The translations under genes and the position numbers were made by a program. From JAKVJE01 sp047722305 (lineage in GTDB: Bacteria > Actinomycetota > Actinomycetes > Actinomycetales > Microbacteriaceae): a DNA stretch of 20,160 nucleotides. How positions within the stretch are numbered: the first letter of the stretch is position 1; each line of letters begins with the position of its first letter. Of this stretch, positions 15,100-20,160 are shown in pieces. Under the pieces are notes generated by a model. The model had not been told where the DNA came from, made no database searches, and saw only the letters and a list, made by a program, of their open reading frames with translations. The DNA lies in assembly GCA_047722305.1 (NCBI GenBank), contig JBDNYM010000044.1, positions 1 through 20,160 of the forward strand. Direction: 5' to 3'.

Positions 15100-15421
15100 C
15101 ACCTCCGAGGTGCTGTATCCAAAGACGGCGCGGCAACTGTTGAGATGATCTCGGCGAAACAGTAATTGTTCCAACAGTCATCGAGTCATTGGACTCAATT
15201 CTAGTCTAGACCCGATTCACCGACCGTGTGTAACTGCTGCGGGTGAATCAAGTGCCACGAAACTGACCATGCGTCAGCATCTATTCGAGTTCTCGTATCG
15301 ACACAGTGGCGCCCCCACGTCGAACGAATTCTCAGGTGGTACCCCAGGGAAGTATCGCCTCGACATGGTTGAATGGCAGGTAGGAGTTGAGTTGCGAAGC
15401 ACAGGTCGGAGAGGTGACGGA
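15100..15421. promoter_or_regulatory. Divergent control region between SHOCT-oxidase operon and DUF6153 gene
   Basis: This 322-bp gap has no gene. It holds three inverted repeats: GAGTC-ATTG-GACTC (15183-15196), TCTAG-T-CTAGA (15200-15210) and a wider perfect 8-bp pair GATTCACC (15214-15221) / GGTGAATC (15242-15249) with 20 bases between. A TAGAAT hexamer on the minus strand (15198-15203) could be the -10 of the oxidase operon. No CsoR-like CCCCC/GGGGG palindrome is present, so the oxidase side is likely under a different regulator from copB. Confidence 0.55.
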
Positions 15422-16501
15422 ATGTCAGTTCTACGTGCCCTCCCCTCGGCTCTGTTCGACCTGAAGCCTCGCCGGTTCATCGTCGCCATCTTCGCGATCG
15501 GCGCTTTGCTTCTGAGCGCCTTCCTCATGCACGCTTTCGGGCATGGTCAGAGCCATGAGAGCATGCCGACCGCGGCATCCACGGTGCACGTCGAGGCTGC
15601 CGCTGGAAGCCATTCAACACTGGTCGCCGCCAGTCACGGTACCCAAACTTCAATAGTCCAATCTGATGGAGTCTCGGGTCTTAGCGGCGCGTGCAGTGCG
15701 GGCTGCGGCGGATCTGACGCGATACAGATCGCCTGCATACTCGCGTTTCTGAGCACCGTTGTGTTCTTCGTTTTCTTCCTCCCCCGTCTTTTGTCAATGA
15801 ACCAAAGGCTTCGTGAGCGTGCGCGGTCCCCGCACCTGTTGTGCGACGTTGATCAGCGACATACTCACCTCCCGTTCCTATCAGCCTACGTCCGTCGTCC
15901 CGACTGTTTCTTGCTACTTGCTGGCCACTGCGTCGGGGCGCAGGTCCAGCCGGCGCAGCAGCTGCGCGTTGAGCGCGACGACGATGGTCGACAACGACAT
16001 CAGCACGGCACCCACGGACATCGGGAGCACGAAACCGATGGGGGCGAGTACGCCTGCTGCGAGCGGGACGGAGAGGAGGTTGTAGCCGGCGGCCCACCAG
16101 AGGTTCTGCTTCATCTTCCGGTAGCTGGCTCGGGACAGTTCGATCACCGAGAGCACCGACCGGGGGTCGTCGCTGGCGAGGATGACGCCGGCGGAGGCGA
16201 TCGCGACATCCGTTCCCGCACCGATGGCGATACCGACATCCGCCTGCGCGAGCGCAGGCGCATCGTTCACACCGTCTCCGACCATCGCGACCTTCCGGCC
16301 TTCGCCTTGCAGCTCTTTGACCTTCGAGGCCTTGTCCTCCGGTCGCACCCCGGCGAAGTAACGATCGATGCCCAGCTCGCCCGCCACGGAGGCGGCGACC
16401 GCATCGGCATCACCGGTGATCATGACCACCTGCACACCGCGCTCATGGAGGGCCTCGACTGCGTGACGCGACTCGGAGCGGATCTCGTCTGCCAGGCGTA
16501 G
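15422..16501 (+). CDS. DUF6153-like membrane protein, C-terminus replaced by antisense readthrough
   Basis: ATG 15422 is preceded by GGAGAGGTGACGG. Residues 1-155 look genuine: a first membrane segment (FIVAIFAIGALLLSAFLMHAFG), a His-rich loop with Cys91/Cys95 (GACSAGCGG), a second membrane segment (IACILAFLSTVVFFVFFLP) and a basic tail. Small two-helix proteins of this type occur beside actinobacterial copper genes. From about 15885 the frame enters DNA antisense to copB and stays open to 16501 (359 residues total); that tail is Arg/Asp/His-rich and looks like a shadow. The original stop was probably lost when the csoR-copB cassette joined here. The true product may be shortened or fused. 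Confidence 0.6.
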   Translation: MSVLRALPSALFDLKPRRFIVAIFAIGALLLSAFLMHAFGHGQSHESMPTAASTVHVEAAAGSHSTLVAASHGTQTSIVQSDGVSGLSGACSAGCGGSDAIQIACILAFLSTVVFFVFFLPRLLSMNQRLRERARSPHLLCDVDQRHTHLPFLSAYVRRPDCFLLLAGHCVGAQVQPAQQLRVERDDDGRQRHQHGTHGHREHETDGGEYACCERDGEEVVAGGPPEVLLHLPVAGSGQFDHREHRPGVVAGEDDAGGGDRDIRSRTDGDTDIRLRERRRIVHTVSDHRDLPAFALQLFDLRGLVLRSHPGEVTIDAQLARHGGGDRIGITGDHDHLHTALMEGLDCVTRLGADLVCQA

Positions 16502-18034
16502 AGCGCCCGCAACCTTGCCGTCGACGAGGACGTGGAGGATGATCGCACCCTCATTGCGCCACTCGTCGGCAACCGGCAGCTCGTGGGCGTTCTCCTGCTC
16601 GAGCATGTACGGTCCACCGACTTGCACAACGTGTCCATCGACACGCGCACGAACTCCGACAGCCGGGGACGACTCGAAGTCAGAGGACGCGGGAACGGTG
16701 AGGTTCTTCTCCTTGGCCGCGTTCACGATCGCGCGGGCGAGGGGGTGCTCGGAGTCCGCTTCCGCGGCCGCAGCCCACGCCAGCAACTGGTCGGAATCGG
16801 TGCCGGAGACGGGGTCGATCGCGGTAACGGCGGGGGTGCCCTTAGTGAGGGTGCCGGTCTTGTCGAACAGGACCGTGTCGACGGTACGCATGCTCTCCAG
16901 CGCGAGACGATCCTTGATCAGCACACCCCCACGGGCGGCGCGCTCCGTCGCGATCGACACAACCAGTGGGATCGCCAAGCCGAGAGCGTGCGGGCAGGCG
17001 ATCACGAGCACGGTGATCGTGCGGATCACCGCGGCGTCGGGCTGGCCGACGACCGTCCACACGATCGCGGTGATCGCGGCAGCGCCGAGCGCGAACCAGA
17101 ACAACCACCCCGCCGCCTTATCCGCGAGCCGTTGCGCCCGCGACGACGAACTCTGCGCCTCGGTCACTAGCTTCTGAATCCCCGCCAGAGCAGTGTCCTC
17201 ACCGATCGCAGTGATCTCCACCCGCACACCAGAATCGGTCGCGACCGTGCCGGCGATCACCTGATCGCCGTCGCTACGGCGCACCGGCCGGGACTCGCCA
17301 GTGATCATCGACTCGTCCATGCTCGCCGAGCCCTGCACGATCCGCCCGTCCGCGGGGACCCGCCCGCCGGGGCGCACCACCACGACATCCCCCACCAGCA
17401 AGTCAGCAGGCGCGACAGTGGTTGTCGTGTCGCCCTCTACCTTCTCCGCCTCATCGGGCAGCAGAGCGGCAAGGGAATCCAGTGCCGAGGTGGTCTGCGC
17501 GAGAGAGCGCATCTCGATCCAGTGACCAAGCAGCATGATCACGATCAGCAGGGCCAGCTCCCACCAGAAATCCAACTCGTGGTGCAACAGGCCCAGACTC
17601 GCACCCCATGACGCGAGGAACGCCACCGTGATCGCGAGGGCGATCAGCAGCATCATCCCGGGCTTACGGGCGCGAAGCTCACTCACCGCGCCGGTGAGGA
17701 ACGGGGCACCGCCCCACACATACATGACGGTTCCGAGAACCGGGGAGATCCACCCGACCCAGGCGGTGTCTGGCAGTGGGTATCCGAGCAGCATCGAGAA
17801 CATCATCGAGAACCCGACAACCGGGACCGCGAGGATCAGCATGATCCAGAACAACCGCCGGAACTGGCCCACATGATCACCGTGGCCACCATGTCCGCCG
17901 TGACCACCATGGCCGCTATGTTCTGGCGAAGTGTCGTGACCGTGGCTCATCGCCGCGTGGTCATGCTCCGTTGTCGGCGCGCTGCCGTGGTTCTCGTGCG
18001 CGGCGTGATGGCTATGTTCGTCATGCTGGCTCAT
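15914..18034 (-). CDS. copB: Copper-transporting P1B-3-type ATPase CopB
   Basis: 706 residues, AAGGAG 5 bases before ATG 18034. The first 55 residues hold 16 His, including a GGH repeat, the metal-binding tail typical of CopB. The transmembrane motif is Cys-Pro-His (347-349, VIACPHALGLAIP), diagnostic for the P1B-3 class; the phosphorylated residue is Asp391 in DKTGTLT; TGES is in MITGESRPV; HP is in DSEHPLARAIV; GDGVNDAP is present. A conserved YNLLSVPLAAGVL segment lies in the penultimate helix region. It exports copper from the cytosol. It is the last gene of csoR-copZ-copB, and its 3' end overlaps the DUF6153-like frame on the opposite strand. Confidence 0.96.
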   Translation of the reverse strand: MSQHDEHSHHAAHENHGSAPTTEHDHAAMSHGHDTSPEHSGHGGHGGHGGHGDHVGQFRRLFWIMLILAVPVVGFSMMFSMLLGYPLPDTAWVGWISPVLGTVMYVWGGAPFLTGAVSELRARKPGMMLLIALAITVAFLASWGASLGLLHHELDFWWELALLIVIMLLGHWIEMRSLAQTTSALDSLAALLPDEAEKVEGDTTTTVAPADLLVGDVVVVRPGGRVPADGRIVQGSASMDESMITGESRPVRRSDGDQVIAGTVATDSGVRVEITAIGEDTALAGIQKLVTEAQSSSSRAQRLADKAAGWLFWFALGAAAITAIVWTVVGQPDAAVIRTITVLVIACPHALGLAIPLVVSIATERAARGGVLIKDRLALESMRTVDTVLFDKTGTLTKGTPAVTAIDPVSGTDSDQLLAWAAAAEADSEHPLARAIVNAAKEKNLTVPASSDFESSPAVGVRARVDGHVVQVGGPYMLEQENAHELPVADEWRNEGAIILHVLVDGKVAGALRLADEIRSESRHAVEALHERGVQVVMITGDADAVAASVAGELGIDRYFAGVRPEDKASKVKELQGEGRKVAMVGDGVNDAPALAQADVGIAIGAGTDVAIASAGVILASDDPRSVLSVIELSRASYRKMKQNLWWAAGYNLLSVPLAAGVLAPIGFVLPMSVGAVLMSLSTIVVALNAQLLRRLDLRPDAVASK

Positions 18035-18088
18035 CGGAACTCCTTGCTCGGATGCGCCCGGTCGAGCCGGGTGCAGACAGTTAGCGAC

Positions 18089-18415
18089 TCAGGCCTGGCT
18101 GGTCGCGAGGGTATAGCCGGCCTCTTCGACCGCAGCCCTCACAGCAGCAGGATCGACCGGTGCTGCGCTGTGGATGGTCACGCGGGAGATGCCGCCGGCG
18201 TTCAAGTCGACGTCGACGGACTCGACACCGTCCACAGCCGTCAGTTCGTCACTGACGCTCGACACGCAATGCGAGCACATCATACCCGCAACCAAAACCT
18301 CTTCCGAGGAAGACGAGGCCGCAGTGGGTGTGGATGCCTCGGTGTTCGATGGAACGGCACAGCACGCGCAGCCAGCGTTCTCGTCCTTCAGGCCAAGTTC
18401 AATGCGATCAGTCAT
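18089..18415 (-). CDS. copZ: Cytosolic copper chaperone with heavy-metal-associated domain
   Basis: 108 residues from ATG 18415, preceded by AAGGAG; ATG 18430 would add five residues but lacks a site. An HMA ferredoxin-like fold occupies about residues 39-106, with Cu(I) ligands Cys47 and Cys50 in GMMCSHC and the typical EEAGY ending. The N-terminal 38 residues are an extra flexible Ser/Thr-rich segment holding a CACC cluster (Cys16, 18, 19), which could be a second metal site. It lies between csoR and copB and should hand Cu(I) to the exporter or the sensor. Confidence 0.92.
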   Translation of the reverse strand: MTDRIELGLKDENAGCACCAVPSNTEASTPTAASSSSEEVLVAGMMCSHCVSSVSDELTAVDGVESVDVDLNAGGISRVTIHSAAPVDPAAVRAAVEEAGYTLATSQA

Positions 18416-18447
18416 CGTGTGCTCCTTCAAGTAGACAGACGTGGCGG

Positions 18448-18729
18448 TTATGAACGGACCAGGCGGGCAATGGCTTCGTTAGCCTCGCGGACCTTCTCTG
18501 CCGCGACTTCGCCGCCCTCAGCGCTGGCCTCGGCGACGCAATGACTCAGATGATCGCTCAGCAGCGACAACGCCACCGTTTCGAGCGCTTTCGTCGCTGC
18601 AGAAACCTGCGTGAGGATGTCGAAGCAGTACTTGTCTTCGTCGACCATCCGTGCGATCCCTCGCACCTGACCCTCGACGCAACTCAACCACTTACGCAGA
18701 TCAGCCTTGTTGTCGGTGTACCCGTTCAT
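18448..18729 (-). CDS. csoR: CsoR copper-sensing repressor
   Basis: 93 residues from ATG 18729. All-helical CsoR/RcnR fold with CVEGQVRGIARMVDEDKYC near the start. The Cu(I) ligands align with Cys36, His61 and Cys65 of M. tuberculosis CsoR as Cys35, His60 and Cys64 (DHLSHC). It represses its own operon until Cu(I) binds. A matching palindromic operator lies ten bases upstream of the start, and the promoter geometry predicts a leaderless mRNA. Confidence 0.95.
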   Translation of the reverse strand: MNGYTDNKADLRKWLSCVEGQVRGIARMVDEDKYCFDILTQVSAATKALETVALSLLSDHLSHCVAEASAEGGEVAAEKVREANEAIARLVRS

Positions 18730-18735
18730 GATTAA

Positions 18736-18764
18736 AACATACCCCCTGGGGGTATCCAACTCAA
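18736..18764 (-). promoter_or_regulatory. csoR-copZ-copB promoter with CsoR operator
   Basis: The perfect 17-bp palindrome ATACCCCCTGGGGGTAT (18739-18755) is a textbook CsoR box. On the minus strand TTGAGT (18759-18764) serves as -35 and TATGTT (18736-18741) as -10 with an exact 17-base spacer. The operator fills the spacer and overlaps the -10. Six bases separate the -10 from ATG 18729, so the mRNA likely starts at the start codon. Repressor binding would directly block RNA polymerase. Confidence 0.9.
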
Positions 18765-19034
18765 GGCCAGTCGTGTGCATTCCCGCGTGACTGGTAGCTC
18801 TAGCGGTGCGAGTCCGACGAGAACTCGTGCGCCTGCCGTAAACGATCGTTTGTGGGCCGGCGGTCGACGAGGGTGGCCACGGGCTGTGGCTTCGTTCGCT
18901 TGGTGGCGGGGTTTTTGCAGCGCTCCGTGGCGGTCTTGTTGCCGCGATCACGCAGGACTGGCTGCAGGTAGGTGTCGCGGCCTGAACCGAGAGGGGTGCG
19001 CCCGGTCGGGGCCGTTTGGATCGCTGCCGCTACG
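18765..19034. other. Noncoding spacer between copper and cadD cassettes
   Basis: No convincing gene is seen on either strand. A GCGAGT...ACTCGTGC hairpin lies near 18803-18825. Codon pattern and repeats give no clear clue; it is probably a join between cassettes. Confidence 0.4.
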
Positions 19035-19637
19035 TCAGAGTCCGAAGGCTCCGCCGCTGACGAGGATCACGATGCCGAGGCCGATGAGAACGATGGGGAA
19101 GAGGATGTACTCCCAGCGTTCGAGCACTTCGGCGATCGGGGGGCGGGTGGCGACGAACTTTGCCAGGGCCACCAGGACCGCGACGAGCGCGAGGAAGACG
19201 ATGCAGTAGGCGACTACTGCGAGAGGTTCCACGCCGAGGAAGACAGGGGTGTAGACGCCGATGTTGTCGCCGCCGTTGGCAAGGGTGACGCCTGCGACTG
19301 TCCACACGCCGACCTTCTTGCCGGCAACCTTGGCCTCGTCGTCATCGTCGTCATCGTCTCCGCGCCAGGCCTGCCATGCGGCCCAGAGGCCGAGGCCCAG
19401 AGGGATGAGACCGAAGTACGGGATGGCTGCCGAGGGCAGGAATGCTCCGGCACCGATGGTCACCAGGACCGCGGCACCGAGGATGCCGGCGAATCCGAGG
19501 TACTGGCCGGCCAGAATGCGGGCGGTAGTGCCGCGCTGGCCTGCCCCTCGCGCGAAGAAGAGGGAGAGCACGATGATGTCGTCGATGTTGGTCGCTGCGA
19601 ACAGGCCCATCGCCTGCAAGACCGAGGTGAGGATCAT
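19035..19637 (-). CDS. cadD: CadD-family cadmium resistance exporter
   Basis: 200 residues from ATG 19637, coupled by ATGA to the upstream cmtR paralogue. The start MILTSVLQAMGLFAATNIDDIIVLSLFFARG and the repeated half VAGVTLANGGDNIGVYTPVF show the two related N-(I/G)-D-(D/N) membrane motifs of the CadD/LysE-like family. About five to six hydrophobic segments are visible. A seven-Asp run (GDDDDDDDEAK) sits in the central cytosolic loop and may bind metal. It should move Cd2+ (or a related divalent ion) out of the cell, independently of ATP. Confidence 0.9.
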   Translation of the reverse strand: MILTSVLQAMGLFAATNIDDIIVLSLFFARGAGQRGTTARILAGQYLGFAGILGAAVLVTIGAGAFLPSAAIPYFGLIPLGLGLWAAWQAWRGDDDDDDDEAKVAGKKVGVWTVAGVTLANGGDNIGVYTPVFLGVEPLAVVAYCIVFLALVAVLVALAKFVATRPPIAEVLERWEYILFPIVLIGLGIVILVSGGAFGL

Positions 19638-19993
19638 GCGCCCTCCCCAGCTGCGTCGCATCCGGGAAGCGAGCAGGCGGGATCGATGCACGGGGCGTCT
19701 TCGTCCACTGCCAGGGTGGCATCGACCAGTGCCGTGAGCGCCTGCGCCAGGTGCGAATCGGCGATCTCATATCGTGTCCGACGACCCTCGGGCTCGGAGA
19801 CGACGATCCCGCAATCGCGCAGGCATGCCAGGTGGTTGGACACGTTCGGGCGTGTCAGGTCCAGATCTCGGGCCAGTTCCGCCGGGTAAGCGGGATGGTC
19901 GAGCAGGGTCAAGATGATCCGGGATCGAGTGGGGTCGGCCAGTGCACGACCCAGGCGGTTCATCACGTCGAGACGCGAAGCAATAGTCAGCAT
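19634..19993 (-). CDS. cmtR: CmtR-type ArsR-family Cd/Pb-sensing repressor, second copy
   Basis: 119 residues from ATG 19993, the same length as the protein at 8107-8466 and clearly paralogous (the opening MLTIASRLDVMNRLGRA is shared). Cys57 and Cys61 (CLRDC in the recognition helix) and Cys102 (DEDAPC) are conserved, with fewer extra C-terminal Cys. It is followed by cadD rather than a P-type ATPase. A longer frame to 20023 exists but the shared start and promoter spacing favour 19993. Confidence 0.92.
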   Translation of the reverse strand: MLTIASRLDVMNRLGRALADPTRSRIILTLLDHPAYPAELARDLDLTRPNVSNHLACLRDCGIVVSEPEGRRTRYEIADSHLAQALTALVDATLAVDEDAPCIDPACSLPGCDAAGEGA

Positions 19994-20010
19994 GGACTTA
20001 ACTATACAGC
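19994..20010 (-). promoter_or_regulatory. cmtR-cadD promoter, probably leaderless
   Basis: On the minus strand the -10 hexamer TATAGT (20001-20006) ends seven bases before ATG 19993 and is preceded by CTG, as in the other cmtR promoter (CTGTATGAT). No ribosome site precedes the start. The shared CTGTAT block in both promoters is a candidate element of the CmtR operator. Confidence 0.55.
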
Positions 20011-20105
20011 GCGCACTGAACACTCGGTCACAGGCGTCAGCCCAGATCGCATGCCCGTAAGGGAACCCTCACCGGACACCACCGCTACTTATCGAGAGGA
20101 ACGAC

Positions 20106-20160
20106 GGCACGCCTGGCGGGCTGTCCCGTAAGACCCGTCCGGTGAACTGTCCGGTGAAGG
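20106..20160 (+). repeat. 55-bp direct repeat, copy B (start of another module 2 copy)
   Basis: Identical to 5075-5129 up to the last base of the window. At copy A this sequence leads straight into the resolvase ribosome site, so a further copy of the resolvase-transposase-ATPase module probably starts here and continues beyond the edge. A TCACCGGAC motif (20069-20077), the inverse of the iterated GTCCGGTGA, lies just upstream in non-repeated DNA. Confidence 0.93.

Noticed and set aside
16515..17177. 220- and 212-residue plus-strand frames opposite copB
   Set aside because: Antisense shadows of a conserved ATPase; low-complexity composition and no good start site.
18972..19889. 305-residue plus-strand frame opposite cadD and cmtR
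   Set aside because: Composition is Asp/Glu/Gly/His-rich noise; both genes on the minus strand are well supported.

Overview
This window is high-GC DNA with GTG starts, ATGA stop/start overlaps, leaderless-looking promoters and actinobacterial regulator types (CmtR, CsoR, DUF6153). It most likely comes from the metal-resistance island or plasmid of an actinobacterium (Corynebacterium, Brevibacterium or Microbacterium-like). Genus cannot be fixed from the sequence. No rRNA, tRNA, CRISPR array or replication gene was found. The region is a mosaic of transposition modules and metal-resistance cassettes, with several genes cut at cassette borders.

Layout. 1-1965: an MFS drug exporter (minus strand, running off the left edge) divergent from a MarR-type regulator. 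2225-5074: a first transposition module, serine resolvase + DDE transposase (TniA/Tn552 p480-like) + AAA+ ATPase (TniB/p271-like), intact, with a recognisable right end at 5074. 5075-8022: a second, diverged module of the same design directly abutting the first; its transposase carries a one-base deletion. 8023-11296: a plus-strand operon of a CmtR-type Cd/Pb sensor, a P1B-type metal ATPase, signal peptidase II and a thioredoxin-like protein. 11297-11534: a 238-bp identical copy of the right end of module 2. 11535-15093: minus-strand copper/periplasmic block with a lipoprotein, a 5'-truncated DUF305 protein, a small hypothetical ORF, a Tat-exported multicopper oxidase and a SHOCT membrane protein. 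15422-16501: a DUF6153 membrane protein, divergent, whose reading frame runs antisense into the copper ATPase gene. 15914-18729: csoR-copZ-copB copper operon on the minus strand under a clear CsoR palindrome. 19035-19993: a second CmtR sensor with a CadD-type exporter. 20106-20160: the left 55 bp of module 2 again, cut off by the window end.

How it works together. CsoR controls cytosolic copper trafficking and export (CopZ, CopB); the multicopper oxidase and the DUF305/lipoprotein/SHOCT genes probably deal with copper outside the membrane. Two CmtR paralogues control two different classes of divalent-metal exporter (P-type ATPase and CadD). Pieces of module 2 bracket both metal cassettes: full copy, right-end fragment, left-end start. 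This suggests the island was assembled by repeated insertion and recombination between copies of one Tn552/TniAB-like element. The most notable points are this three-fold module repeat, the exact abutment of two related modules, and the gene truncations at cassette borders.
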